Assembly: GCF_016901775.1 (NCBI RefSeq)
Contig: NZ_JACJKW010000011.1
Span: forward strand, 1-64,000
Origin: Intestinimonas butyriciproducens
GTDB taxonomy: Bacteria; Bacillota; Clostridia; Oscillospirales; Butyricicoccaceae
Direction: 5' to 3'
Length of the DNA stretch: 64,000 nt
The translations under genes were made by a program, and so were the position numbers. Shown here in pieces: positions 39,823-49,230 of this stretch. The notes below the pieces were generated by a model. That model made no database searches. It saw only the letters and a program-made list of their open reading frames with translations, and had not been told where the DNA came from. The stretch's first letter is position 1, and every line of letters starts with the position of its first letter.

Positions 39823-42747
39823 TTATTTCCCTCCTGCTCTTTCCGGCGCTTCCAAAGCGGCCAGCAAACTGCGCAGCCGGATCTTCACAGCGCCCAGGTT
39901 TGTGATCTCATCGATTTTGATCTGGGTGTATATTTTGTTTTCGCTCTCCAGAATGGAGCGGACTTCATCGGTGGTGACGGCGTCCAGGCCGCAGCCGAAG
40001 GACACCAACTGCACCAGGTTCATATCCTTTTCCTGCCGGATGTGCCGGGCAGCGGCGTAGAGCCGGGCGTGATAGGTCCACTGGTTGAGCACGCCGGTCT
40101 GGAAGGGAGGTTCCTCCTGGCTGATGCAGTCCTCGCTGATGACCGCCGCACCGCAGGAGCAGATCAGCTTGTCGATGCCGTGGTTGATCTCCGGGTCCAC
40201 ATGATAGGGCCGTCCCGCCAGCACGATAATGGGTTTATGTTCCTTTCGGGCCTCCTGGATGATGGCATCTCCCCGGGCGCGCACCTGGGTAAAATAGCTG
40301 TCGTATTCCTTCTGTCCGGCTTTCAGTGCTTCCTGCACCTCTTTCAGGGTGATACCGGGGAAGTATTTCTGCAAAATGGCGGTCATTTTATGGGTGAAAT
40401 CTTTTGGCCGGTGCAGGCCGATGTAATCGGTGATGAGCACCACATCGGAAGGCAGGGGCATATTGCCGCCGATCACTTCCGGGTAATAGGCCACCACCGG
40501 GCAGTTATAGTGGTTATCCCCTTTGTGTTCATTTAAGTTATAGGTCATGCAGGGATAGAATATGTGCTTCACGCCCTGATCGATGAGGGACTGCACATGA
40601 CCGTGCATCAGTTTTGCGGGGAAGCACACGGTATCCGAGGGGATGCTCCCCTGGCCCCGGAGATAGAGGGCCCGGTTGGAGGGGGGAGAGGTAATGACCT
40701 CAAAGCCCAGCTTGGTGAAGAAAGCGTGCCAGAAGGGGAGCAGTTCATAGAAATTCAGGCCCATGGGCAGACCCAGCTGGCCTCGTTTGCCCCGGATGGG
40801 CTGATAGGAGCGGAGCAGCTGAAGCTTATGTTCGTAGATATCCGGCAGGTCTCCGGCGGCTCTGTGGGTCACAGGCCGCTCACACCGGTTGCCGCTGATG
40901 AAGCGGCGGTCCGAGCCGAATTGGTTGACGGTGAGTTTGCAGTGGTTCTGGCACAGGCCGCATTCCACCGCCTGGACTTTGTGGGTCAGATTTTGCAGCT
41001 CCTCCGGCCCTAAAAGGGTAGAGGAGCCTTTCTGCCGTTCCATGGCATAGAGGGCCGCGCCATAGGCGCCCATCAGCCCGGCCACGCTGGGCCGCACCAC
41101 CTGAACGCCCATTTCCTGCTCGAAGGCCCGGAGCACGGCGTCGTTGAGGAAGGTGCCGCCCTGGACCACGATATGTTCGCCCAGCTCCTGAGGGCTGGAA
41201 GCACGGATGACTTTATAGAGGGCATTTTTCACCACGCTGATGGACAGGCCGGCGGAGATATTCTCCACCGAAGCTCCGTCCTTCTGGGCCTGCTTCACCG
41301 AAGAGTTCATAAACACGGTGCAGCGGCTGCCCAGGTCCACAGGAGCATCGGCCAGCAGGCCCAGCTTGGCAAAATCGGCCACCGAATAGCCCAGGGCGTT
41401 GGCAAAGGTCTGCAAAAAAGAGCCGCAGCCCGAGGAACAGGCTTCGTTGAGGAAAATGTTGTCAATGGCGCCGCCCCTGATCTTGAAGCACTTGATGTCC
41501 TGGCCGCCGATGTCGATGATGAACTCCACTTCCGGCAGGAAGCGTTTGGCGGCGGTGAAGTGGGCCATGGTTTCCACCACGCCGTGATCCATCAGCAGGG
41601 CGTTCTGCACGATCTCCTCGCCATAGCCGGTGACGGCGCTGCCGGCGATGGGCAGATGGGGGAAGTCCTTATAAAATTCCAGCAGAAACTCCCTCACCAC
41701 CTGCACCGGATTTCCGTTGTTGGGCTGGTAGAGGGAGCGGAGAATGGCCCCATCGGGGGTAATGACCAACGCCTTGATGGTGGTGGAACCGGAGTCCACA
41801 CCCAGGTAGACCGGGCCCTGATAAGTTTCGGGGTCGCAAGTGGGCACCTGGGCCTTTTCGTGGCGCAGGCGGAAAGCCTCGTATTCCTCCTGGCTCTGGA
41901 AGAGGGGAGGGATGGAGTCATAGTGGCCGGTGACGCCGGAAGATTCCAGACGATGGATGATCTCCGGGAGGTTCAGCTCTTCCCGGGCGGAAAGGGCCGA
42001 GCCCAAAGCGGCATAATAAAGGGAATTTTCCGGGCAGATGCCGGTGAGGTGCAAGGTTTCGTCAAAGGCCGCGCGCAGCTGGCTGAGGAAGGTGAGGGGC
42101 CCGCCCAGGTACACCACATTTCCCTTTATGGGGCGGCCCTGGGCCAGCCCGGCGATGGTCTGGTTGACCACGGCAAAAAAGATGCTTTTGGCGATGTCGG
42201 CCTTTCTGGCCCCCTGGTTGAGAAGGGGCTGGATGTCGGTTTTGGCAAAAACGCCGCAGCGGGAGGCGATGGTATAGGTTTCGGTAGCCTGGGCTGCCAG
42301 TTCGTTCATCTCGTCCGGAGTCAGCTTCATCAGGGTGGCCATCTGGTCGATAAAGGCGCCGGTACCGCCGGCACAGGTGCCGTTCATCCGCACTTCGGTG
42401 CCGCCTGTGAGGAAGAGGATCTTGGCGTCCTCACCTCCCAGCTCGATGATCACATCGGTGCCGGGCAGGTAGGTATTGGCGGCCAGACGGGTGGCATAGA
42501 CCTCCTGGACGAAGGGGATGCCGCAGCCCTGGGCCATGCCCATGCCAGCCGAGCCGGTGATGGCCAGGGAAATGTTCTGTTCCTCCGGGTATTTTTCCCG
42601 GATGGCCTGAAGCATTTCGGTGGTCTTTTGGGTGATTTGGGAATAATGGCGCTCATACCGGCTGAGAAGGATGGAGCCGCTTTGGTCCAGCACCACGCAT
42701 TTGATGGTGGTGGAACCGATGTCAATGCCGATTTGCAAGGCGTTCAC
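39823..42747 (-). CDS. Acyl-CoA dehydratase activase (two BcrA/BadF ATPase domains plus DUF2229)
   Basis: 974 residues. Two ASKHA ATPase domains: GIDIGSTTIK near residue 7 with GTCAGGTGAFI (about 124), and GVDSGSTTIK near 316 with EACSSGCGSFLQ (about 435). In activators such as HgdC these cysteines hold a [4Fe-4S] cluster that injects electrons into a dehydratase. A DUF2229-type region follows (VECGLCQNHCKL, about 590). Usually the whole is one chain with the downstream dehydratase-like part; here they are two genes. Promoter at 42842-42814. Confidence 0.88.
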   Translation of the reverse strand: MNALQIGIDIGSTTIKCVVLDQSGSILLSRYERHYSQITQKTTEMLQAIREKYPEEQNISLAITGSAGMGMAQGCGIPFVQEVYATRLAANTYLPGTDVIIELGGEDAKILFLTGGTEVRMNGTCAGGTGAFIDQMATLMKLTPDEMNELAAQATETYTIASRCGVFAKTDIQPLLNQGARKADIAKSIFFAVVNQTIAGLAQGRPIKGNVVYLGGPLTFLSQLRAAFDETLHLTGICPENSLYYAALGSALSAREELNLPEIIHRLESSGVTGHYDSIPPLFQSQEEYEAFRLRHEKAQVPTCDPETYQGPVYLGVDSGSTTIKALVITPDGAILRSLYQPNNGNPVQVVREFLLEFYKDFPHLPIAGSAVTGYGEEIVQNALLMDHGVVETMAHFTAAKRFLPEVEFIIDIGGQDIKCFKIRGGAIDNIFLNEACSSGCGSFLQTFANALGYSVADFAKLGLLADAPVDLGSRCTVFMNSSVKQAQKDGASVENISAGLSISVVKNALYKVIRASSPQELGEHIVVQGGTFLNDAVLRAFEQEMGVQVVRPSVAGLMGAYGAALYAMERQKGSSTLLGPEELQNLTHKVQAVECGLCQNHCKLTVNQFGSDRRFISGNRCERPVTHRAAGDLPDIYEHKLQLLRSYQPIRGKRGQLGLPMGLNFYELLPFWHAFFTKLGFEVITSPPSNRALYLRGQGSIPSDTVCFPAKLMHGHVQSLIDQGVKHIFYPCMTYNLNEHKGDNHYNCPVVAYYPEVIGGNMPLPSDVVLITDYIGLHRPKDFTHKMTAILQKYFPGITLKEVQEALKAGQKEYDSYFTQVRARGDAIIQEARKEHKPIIVLAGRPYHVDPEINHGIDKLICSCGAAVISEDCISQEEPPFQTGVLNQWTYHARLYAAARHIRQEKDMNLVQLVSFGCGLDAVTTDEVRSILESENKIYTQIKIDEITNLGAVKIRLRSLLAALEAPERAGGK

Positions 42748-42813
42748 CTCTGACTTACAAAGTAAAGCTCTGGTTTTCCCCCTTGGGGGCGGAATATCAG
42801 AATGTTACCATAT

Positions 42814-42842
42814 ATCATAAGCCGTTCTGTTTGATTTGTAAA
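42814..42842 (-). promoter_or_regulatory. Promoter of the activase operon
   Basis: TTTACA (42842-42837), 17-nt spacer, TATGAT (42819-42814). Confidence 0.65.
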
Positions 42843-42892
42843 GGAAAATCACGACGATATTTGCCGGAAAAAAGGACGAAAAAATAGCGAAA

Positions 42893-43198
42893 TCCACCAG
42901 CGTGCCGCTGGACCCGTTCCTGTCTCCGGCATCATGCGTTGTTTGCCTGGGTGCTCCGGGTGTGATAAACCATCACCCGGCAGGGACCAAAGTGCAGTCC
43001 TGGCCCAGTGCCACGGAAAAGGCCGATTGTGTTTGCCGGGGCTAAGAGAAGCCCAGCACACAACCGGCCTTGGCTCTATTGCCCAGCGCGGGAGCGCAGT
43101 ATGACCGCCCAGGCACTGGGCTTGCCCAGCGCGGGAGCGCAATATGGCCGTCCGGCCACCGGACCGGGAGCGCAATATGGGTCCGGCGGCTCGCCACC
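42893..43198. repeat. Mosaic intergenic repeat block between ppk and activase genes
   Basis: CCAGCG-TGC-CGCTGG (about 42897-42911); CCGGGTG/CACCCGG with loop TGATAAACCAT (about 42957-42981); reversed G-boxes at about 43078-43100 and 43122-43145; GCCCAG-GCA-CTGGGC (about 43107-43121); GTCCGG-CCA-CCGGAC (about 43150-43164); a composite GTCC|GGCG-GCT-CGCCAC abutting the ppk stop (43181-43198). Confidence 0.8.
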
Positions 43199-45339
43199 TA
43201 TTTGGTTTTGCGGCGGAAGAGCCCCAGGAGCCCTTTGTGGGATTTGGGGCTGTTCTCCCCGCTGTGAAGGCTCTGGCTCGGGGCGAAACGGGGCAGGTGG
43301 GAGATGAAATGCTCCTGGGCGCACAGAGGTGTTTCCCCCTGGGGCGGCAGGGCATAAGTGCCGTCGGGCTGCAGAATACGGGCTTTCACATCGTCCCGGA
43401 ACATGGTACAGAGCATGGAAAGGATCTGGCGGCGCAGATGCTCCGGCAGGATGGGGCAGGCGATCTCCACCCGGCGTTCGGTGTTGCGGGTCATCAGATC
43501 TCCGGAAGAAATGTACAGGCGGCAGTTTTCCCCTTCCCCGAAACAATAGACCCGGGAATGCTCCAGGAACTGGCCCACCAGACTGCGGATATGGATGTTC
43601 TCGGTCTCACCGGGCACGCCGGGCAGCAGGCAGCAAATGCCCCGCACCAGCATCCGGATGTGCACCCCGGCCTGGGAGGCCTCCCGCAGCTTCTGGATGA
43701 TGTCCTTGTCGGTGACGCTGTTGCATTTGAAGGTCAGACTGCCGGGCAGGCCCTGCTGGCACAGACGGATCTGCTCGTCGATGCCCGCCAGGATGTTGCT
43801 TTTGAAGCTGGCCGGGGCCACCCACAGCTTCTGGTAGATCCCTTCCAGGTTGCCCAGGCCCATGTTGGCGAAAAAGGCAGCGGCATCGGCGCCGATCACC
43901 GGGTCTCTTGTCAGATAGGAATAGTCGGTGTAGAGCTTTGCCGTCTTTTCGTTGTAGTTGCCGGTGCCGATCTGGGTGATATAGCGCACCTGGCCCTGTT
44001 CCCGGCGGGTGATCAGGCAGATCTTGGAATGGACCTTGAAGCCGTCCATGCCGTAGATCACCCGGCACCCGGCCTCTTCCAGCTGATTGGCCCATTCGAT
44101 GTTGTTCTGCTCGTCAAAGCGGGCCCGCAGCTCCATGAGCACGGTGACTTCCTTGCCGTTTTCCGCGGCGGAGATCAGGTATTCGGCCAGCTTGGACTGC
44201 CGGGCAATGCGGTACAGGGTGATCTTGATGGAGATCACATCCGGATCAAAGGCGCTCTCACGGATCAGCTGGAGGAAGGGCTGCATGCTTTCAAAGGGGA
44301 AGGACAAAAGCACATCCCCCTGGTTTTGCAGCTGCTCTGTGATGGAACCCCGGCCGGAGAAGGCCGGGCTGGCGCCGGGCACAAAAGAGGGCTGCACCAG
44401 TTCCTGGTGCTGGGTGGGGGAGAGCACTTTTGGGAGCTGGCTCCAGAAGGAAAGATCCAGAGGGGTCTGGCTGTGAAACACCTGCCGGGATGCCAGTTTC
44501 AGCTTCTGGCAGAGGAATTTCATGGATTCATCTGCCAGAGCGCCCTGGATCTCCAGGCGCACCGGGGTCAGCCGGCGGCGCTTTTTCAGCATATTGCTCA
44601 TGTACTGCCGGTAATCCAGATCTTCGTCAAAGAACCCGGCGTCGGTGTCCAGGTCGGCATTGCGGGTGACGCAGATCACCGCCGCATGGCTCACTTTGTA
44701 GATCTGGAACACTTTTTCCGCATAAAAGCGGATGATGTCCTCGGCCAGCAGGAACCGGCGCTGCTCACCCGGGAGGAAATAGAGCCGCTGGATCATGGGG
44801 GGCAGGGGGATCAGTCCCAGCAGCCGGTGGTCCTTCTGCTCCAGGGTGGCCGCCACCGTCAGCTGCTTGTTGTTCAGGTGAGGGAAGGGGTGGCGGGGGT
44901 CGATGATCTGGGGGGAGAGCACCGGAAGGATGGAGGCATTGAAATATTTTTCCACATCCTTCTGCTCTTCCCGGCTCAGCTCTTCCATCCGGAGAGCGGT
45001 GAGCCCATTTTTCTCCAGCTGGCCCATCACCGCGGCATAGGTCCGGTCCCGCTCCTGATAAAGAGGGGCGCAGGCCTGGAAGATGGCATCCAGCTGATCT
45101 TCTGCGGTCATGCCGGTTTTGTTGTCCACATAGTCGGGGGCATAGGCCATATAATCGGTGAGGCTGCCCACCCGCACCATAAAGAACTCATCTAAGTTGG
45201 TGGTGAAGATATTGACAAAATTCAGCCGCTCCAACAGAGGGATGGTGGGGCAGCTGGCCTCTTCCAGCACCCGATGGTTGAAACGGAGCCAGGAAAGCTC
45301 CCGGTTCTGCATATAATTGCAATTTGATTTGAGGGTCAT
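43198..45339 (-). CDS. ppk1: Polyphosphate kinase 1
   Basis: 713 residues, normal size. Reversibly polymerises ATP gamma-phosphate into polyphosphate at the membrane. Four-domain PPK1: N-terminal NRELSWLRFNHRVLEEA, and the catalytic region with GFKVHSKICLITRRE (autophosphorylated His at about 437) and IGTGNYNEKTAKLYTDYS; further ISSGDLMTRNTERRVE near the end. Upstream on the same strand are ppx and a Na/Pi cotransporter, giving phosphate import, polyphosphate synthesis and breakdown together. Gap to ppx is only 25 nt, so ppx-ppk1 form an operon. Stop TAG abuts a repeat hairpin. Confidence 0.97.
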   Translation of the reverse strand: MTLKSNCNYMQNRELSWLRFNHRVLEEASCPTIPLLERLNFVNIFTTNLDEFFMVRVGSLTDYMAYAPDYVDNKTGMTAEDQLDAIFQACAPLYQERDRTYAAVMGQLEKNGLTALRMEELSREEQKDVEKYFNASILPVLSPQIIDPRHPFPHLNNKQLTVAATLEQKDHRLLGLIPLPPMIQRLYFLPGEQRRFLLAEDIIRFYAEKVFQIYKVSHAAVICVTRNADLDTDAGFFDEDLDYRQYMSNMLKKRRRLTPVRLEIQGALADESMKFLCQKLKLASRQVFHSQTPLDLSFWSQLPKVLSPTQHQELVQPSFVPGASPAFSGRGSITEQLQNQGDVLLSFPFESMQPFLQLIRESAFDPDVISIKITLYRIARQSKLAEYLISAAENGKEVTVLMELRARFDEQNNIEWANQLEEAGCRVIYGMDGFKVHSKICLITRREQGQVRYITQIGTGNYNEKTAKLYTDYSYLTRDPVIGADAAAFFANMGLGNLEGIYQKLWVAPASFKSNILAGIDEQIRLCQQGLPGSLTFKCNSVTDKDIIQKLREASQAGVHIRMLVRGICCLLPGVPGETENIHIRSLVGQFLEHSRVYCFGEGENCRLYISSGDLMTRNTERRVEIACPILPEHLRRQILSMLCTMFRDDVKARILQPDGTYALPPQGETPLCAQEHFISHLPRFAPSQSLHSGENSPKSHKGLLGLFRRKTK

Positions 45340-45364
45340 GGCTGTTCGCTCCTTTTCGGCTAGA

Positions 45365-46264
45365 TTAGCTGCGGAGGATTCGGTCGAAGAGATAGCCTTC
45401 CCGGATGCCCGGCTTGCTGACGACGAAATGCTCCGGGCCGAATTTCTTCACGGCCTGGTTTAAAATGGTCATGCCGGGCAGGATGGTGAACACCCGGTCG
45501 GGCACCACCCGGTAGATGCTTTGCAGCTGGCGGAAGTCCTGGGTTTTCAGTTTTTTATTGATTTCGGATACATACCCGGCGTCCACTTCGGTCTGGCACT
45601 TGGGCACATTGTAAAGCTCACGGCACAGCTTGAAAAAGCCCCGGGCCGTGCCGCCGATGCCGCAGAGGGTAACGGGGCCGGGCAAAGGAAGCCAGTCGAT
45701 GGAGGAAAACTCCTGTTTCACCCGCTGGCGCATTCTTTTCCGGTCCTTTTCCGTGGGGAAGAGGGAGGAGGAGTACTGGGTATACAGGTTGAGGGAACCG
45801 ATGGGCAGGCTCTGTAGGTGCTGGATCTTGCCGTCTTTGAACTGGACCAGCTCGGTGCTGCCGCCGCCGATGTCGATGATCACGCCGCTTTGCACATTCA
45901 GGTAATGGGAAGCGCCCACGAAATCCAGCCGGGCTTCCTCCTGGCCGGTGAGCACTTCGGCCCGTCTTCCCACGGCATTTTCCAGGGCGGTCTGCACTTC
46001 TTCCAGGTTATTGATGTTCCGCAGAGAAGCGGTAGCGATGATGGAAATCTGATCCACTTCCAGGTTCTGGGCCAGCTTCACAAAGCTGCGGATCTCTTCG
46101 CAGCATTTTTTGATGCCAGCCTCATTCAGAGCGCCTTTTTCCACATATCCGGCCAGACCGGCCATGCTCTTTTTGTTCATCAGCATATCCAGCTTTTCAT
46201 TTTCGTGACGGAAAACCGTCATGCGGATGGAGTTGGAGCCTACATCTATAATGGCATACAGCAT
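45365..46264 (-). CDS. ppx: Exopolyphosphatase / Ppx-GppA family phosphatase (short form)
   Basis: 299 residues from ATG 46264 (AGGGGG 7 nt upstream); upstream in-frame ATGs lie in a repeat. ASKHA fold: YAIIDVGSNSIRMTVFRH at the N-terminus, VIDIGGGSTELVQF (about 122-135), GIGGTARGFFKL (phosphate 2 region). Lacks the C-terminal HD-like domain of long Ppx, as usual in Firmicutes. Degrades polyphosphate or pppGpp. Co-directional with ppk1 25 nt downstream. Confidence 0.92.
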   Translation of the reverse strand: MLYAIIDVGSNSIRMTVFRHENEKLDMLMNKKSMAGLAGYVEKGALNEAGIKKCCEEIRSFVKLAQNLEVDQISIIATASLRNINNLEEVQTALENAVGRRAEVLTGQEEARLDFVGASHYLNVQSGVIIDIGGGSTELVQFKDGKIQHLQSLPIGSLNLYTQYSSSLFPTEKDRKRMRQRVKQEFSSIDWLPLPGPVTLCGIGGTARGFFKLCRELYNVPKCQTEVDAGYVSEINKKLKTQDFRQLQSIYRVVPDRVFTILPGMTILNQAVKKFGPEHFVVSKPGIREGYLFDRILRS

Positions 46265-46445
46265 AACAAAACCCCCTGTTTTAAGTTTGGAAAAAAGCAG
46301 CAGGGCCGCTTTTTCCAGTTTTCCCACGGGCCTGGGTGCACGCCTGCGGCGCACACTGGCCCCGTGATCGGTGCAAAAAGCCACGGGCAGGTCCCGGCTT
46401 TTTGCGGATGGAAAAATGGCAGGGACAATGGTTTTTCCCATTTCT
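46265..46445 (-). repeat. Copy of a shared terminator-containing element upstream of ppx
   Basis: Read on the minus strand: ATCCGCAAAAAGCCGGGACC, GGCTTTTTGCACCGATCA, GGGGCCAGTGTGCGCC, AGGCGTGCAC, CCCGTGGGAAAA. The same order is found at 54755-54850 on the plus strand; the first part also at 51140-51180. The inner AAAAAGCC/GGCTTTTT pair can form a terminator-like hairpin. Confidence 0.7.
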
Positions 46446-46529
46446 GCGTTTTCCCCATCTCTCCATGGTATTATCTCTATCATAGCGGAAAAAAGGGAAA
46501 TTTTCCAGTGCATCCTGTAAAATCTCCGT

Positions 46530-46818
46530 AAAGTCCAGCGTGACGCTGGACCCAAAACTCGCTGAAGGCTTTATGCGTTGTTTGCATTTTTGCTCCGGGG
46601 TCCCGTGTCGGGACGGCCAAAACTCTCCCAGGCTTTATGCGCTGGGATACCTCGGTGCTCCGGTGCTGGCGAGCCAACACCGGCAGGGGCCGGGATGCAA
46701 TTCTGGCAAAGTGCAAACAAAAAAGCTCCCCCGCAGGAGAGCTTTTGGCTTGGTTCTATTGCCTAGCGCGGCAGCGCAGTATGGCCGTCCGGCCACCGGA
46801 CCGGCGTCACGCTGCTCA
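46530..46818. repeat. Mosaic intergenic repeat block between ppx and the Na/Pi cotransporter
   Basis: CCAGCG-TGA-CGCTGG (about 46537-46551); GTCCCG-TGT-CGGGAC (about 46600-46614); V hairpin CCGGTGCTGGC/GCCAACACCGG (about 46662-46683); terminator (46719-46746); reversed G-box (about 46757-46780); GTCCGG-CCA-CCGGAC (about 46787-46801) fused to GGCG-TCA-CGCTGC at the next stop. Confidence 0.85.
46719..46746. terminator. Intrinsic terminator downstream of the Na/Pi cotransporter
   Basis: AAAAAAGCTCCC, loop, GGAGAGCTTTT; on the minus strand GCTCTCC...GGGAGCTTTTTT about 70 nt after the stop. Confidence 0.75.
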
Positions 46819-48594
46819 TATGACTTTGTTCAGATACTTGTTCTCATAGAGGGAAGAGAAGGCCTGGAACTCATCGGTGCGCAGGTCTTTGAGGATCTTC
46901 CGGTACTCATGCACATCGAACTGGTTTTCGGTATCGGCCATCATCATCACATACACCGCCACATTGGAGCAGTGGTCGGAGATCTTTTCGTAGTCGTGGA
47001 TGATGTCCAGGAAGGGGATGCCGGTGCTGACGGTGCAGATGCCGCTTTGCAGACGGGAGATATGGCGGCTCTTGAGGGCTTCCTTGATGGAGTCGATCAC
47101 ATCTTCCAGGGGTTCCACCTGGCGGGCCAGAGTGGCGTCATTGTTTTCATAGGCCTGGACGGTGAGGGAGACGATCTCTTCCACCGCCTGGCTCATCACC
47201 CGCAGCTCGGAGATGGCTTCCTGGGAAAAGACGGTGCCCCGCTCCTGCATATCCTCATAGAACTCCAGCAGGTTTTCCGCATAGTCGCCTACCCGCTCGA
47301 AGTCGCCGATGGAATGGAGCATTTCCGAATAGGCCTTCCGGCTGTTTTCCGAAAGCTCGTCCTCCTTGATGCCCAGCATATAGGAGTTGAGTCGGGCTTC
47401 GGCCCGGTCCAGGAAGCTCTCGGTGTCCTTGAAGGTCTCCAGCCGGGGGGGAGTCTGATCCACGATGGCGGCGTTGACCATTTTTAGGTTGGACTGAGCG
47501 CTCTGGCCCATGGCCAGGATGATCTTGTTGCACTGTTCCAGAGCAACGGCGGGAGAGGAATAGAAACGCTCGTCCAGACGGCTCAGGTCGTGAGAAATCT
47601 CGTTTTCTGTGGGCTTCTGCTTGATGGTCTTTTCCGCCAGGGTGATGAGCACACCCCGGAAGGGGATGAACAGAATGGTGACCACTACATTAAATAAGGT
47701 ATGGAAGTTGGCGATAGCAGCTTTGTCGATGGGGTCGTTCCAGAAGGAAAAACCGATGACGGCATTGAGGGTATAGATCACCGTGATAAAGAAGATAGAA
47801 CCGATCAGGTTGAAATAGAAATGGATCATGGCGGCCCGCTTGGCGTTTTTATTGGCGCCCAGGGCGGACAGCAGGGCGGTGACGCAGGTGCCGATGTTCT
47901 GGCCCATGATGATGGGGATGGCAGCGGCATAGGAGATGGCGCCGGTGGAGGCCACGGCCTGGAGGATACCCACCGAAGCGGAAGAACTCTGGATGATGCC
48001 GGTGACCACCAGGCCCACCAGAACGCCCAGGATGGGGTTGGTGAACAGGGTGAACATATTCTGGAACCAGGGCAGGTCCCGGAGGGAAGTGACCGAGCCT
48101 TCCATCACCGACATACCGATGAACAGAACGCCGAAGCCCAGCAGAATCTCGCCGAAGTCATGGAGCTTCCGTTTTTTGGCGAACATGAAGATGGCGGCGC
48201 CGACGGCCACAGCCACATAGGCCAGCATAGAGGGCTTGAGCAGCTGCATGAAGACGCTGTTCTCCAATGTGCCGGAGGAATCCAGACGCAGCAGCTGAGC
48301 GGTGACGGTGGTGCCGATGTTGGCGCCCATGATGACGCCCACGGCCTGACGCAGGTTCATGATGCCGGCGTTGACGAAGCCCACCACCATAACTGTGGTT
48401 GCCGAAGAGCTCTGGATGATGCCGGTGACCAGGGCGCCGATGCCGATGGCCTTAAAGATGTTGCCGGTGACGGTTTCCAGGGTTTTTTCCAGTTTTTCGC
48501 CGGCCATTTTCTCCAGGGCGTTGCCCATGGTGAGCATGCCGTAGATGAAAAGTCCCAGGCCGCCTAATAGCTTCAGCAGTGAAAAAATGTCCAT
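46816..48594 (-). CDS. Na+/phosphate cotransporter (NptA/YjbB type) with C-terminal PhoU domain
   Basis: 592 residues from ATG 48594 (GGAGGAAATCAC upstream). Residues 1-330: about nine membrane segments with the duplicated Na/Pi motif (ALVTGIIQSSSATTVMVVGF and GLVVTGIIQSSSASVGILQA). Residues about 345-590: PhoU-like helical bundle (SIGDFERVGDYAENLLEF, HDYEKISDHCSNVAVY). Imports or exports phosphate coupled to sodium. Upstream of ppx-ppk1 on the same strand but separated by terminator and repeats, so a functional rather than strict operon link. Promoter at 48717-48689. Confidence 0.93.
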   Translation of the reverse strand: MDIFSLLKLLGGLGLFIYGMLTMGNALEKMAGEKLEKTLETVTGNIFKAIGIGALVTGIIQSSSATTVMVVGFVNAGIMNLRQAVGVIMGANIGTTVTAQLLRLDSSGTLENSVFMQLLKPSMLAYVAVAVGAAIFMFAKKRKLHDFGEILLGFGVLFIGMSVMEGSVTSLRDLPWFQNMFTLFTNPILGVLVGLVVTGIIQSSSASVGILQAVASTGAISYAAAIPIIMGQNIGTCVTALLSALGANKNAKRAAMIHFYFNLIGSIFFITVIYTLNAVIGFSFWNDPIDKAAIANFHTLFNVVVTILFIPFRGVLITLAEKTIKQKPTENEISHDLSRLDERFYSSPAVALEQCNKIILAMGQSAQSNLKMVNAAIVDQTPPRLETFKDTESFLDRAEARLNSYMLGIKEDELSENSRKAYSEMLHSIGDFERVGDYAENLLEFYEDMQERGTVFSQEAISELRVMSQAVEEIVSLTVQAYENNDATLARQVEPLEDVIDSIKEALKSRHISRLQSGICTVSTGIPFLDIIHDYEKISDHCSNVAVYVMMMADTENQFDVHEYRKILKDLRTDEFQAFSSLYENKYLNKVI

Positions 48595-48688
48595 GTGATT
48601 TCCTCCACTTCCCCTCGTTGTGAGAGATTCTTCTTTTTTGTCTTTTTTGTCATGGGGGTGTAAACCTTTTGTAAATTCATACATTCCC

Positions 48689-48717
48689 ATGATACCAATG
48701 GGAAAAGATTTCGTCAA
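48689..48717 (-). promoter_or_regulatory. Promoter of the Na/Pi cotransporter gene
   Basis: TTGACG (48717-48712), 17-nt spacer, TATCAT (48694-48689). Confidence 0.75.
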
Positions 48718-48744
48718 TGAAAAACTGGTTGTGTAAAAGGAAAT

Positions 48745-49150
48745 TTACACGGCGAGCCGCCGCTCCCATACTGCGCTGCCGCGCCCAGCAACAGAACTCA
48801 GGCCGGCCCAGTGCCGCAGGGCAAAGAAACGCCCCCCTTGTGCAAAGGGGGACAGCATGGCAGCGCCATGCAGGGGGGATTGGCGGCGTGGCGGACCGGC
48901 AGCAGAGTATGACCATCCCGACACGGGACCCCGCCGGGAGGCTGGAAAAGGGTCGGGGAAAAACCTAGTTTTTCCCCGAGAGGTCCGGTGCCCGGACAGT
49001 CATACCTTCTTTGTCTTTGTTGGTTGTTTTTGCCTTGGCAAAGAAAGCCTGGCCGTCCCGACACGGGACCGAAATAACACGCCGCCAATGCCGGAAATTC
49101 CTTTTGGAATTTCCGGCAGCCTTCACCGCAGTGAAGGCTCTGGCTCTTAG
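48745..49150. repeat. Mosaic intergenic repeat block with split L module
   Basis: GGCGAGCCGCC (about 48751-48763); G-box (about 48766-48792); P module (48828-48885); GTCCCG-type hairpin CATCCCGACACGGGACC (about 48914-48930); L palindrome (48955-48977); GTCCGG-TGC-CCGGAC (about 48984-48998); GTCCCG-ACA-CGGGAC (about 49054-49068); GAAATAACACGCCGCC; a slot hairpin GCCGGAAATTCC/GGAATTTCCGGC (about 49091-49120); GCCTTCACC/AGTGAAGGC. Divergent gap, so no terminator. Confidence 0.85.
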
Positions 49151-49151
49151 G

Positions 49152-49180
49152 TGGACAGGGCGGGGAGAATCTGGTATAGT
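49152..49180 (+). promoter_or_regulatory. Promoter of the GATase hydrolase gene
   Basis: TGGACA (49152-49157), 17-nt spacer, TATAGT (49175-49180). Confidence 0.7.
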
Positions 49181-49230
49181 AGGGGGCAGGTGGGAGCACC
49201 ACCCCAGTAAAATAAAGCAGGTGATAAAAA

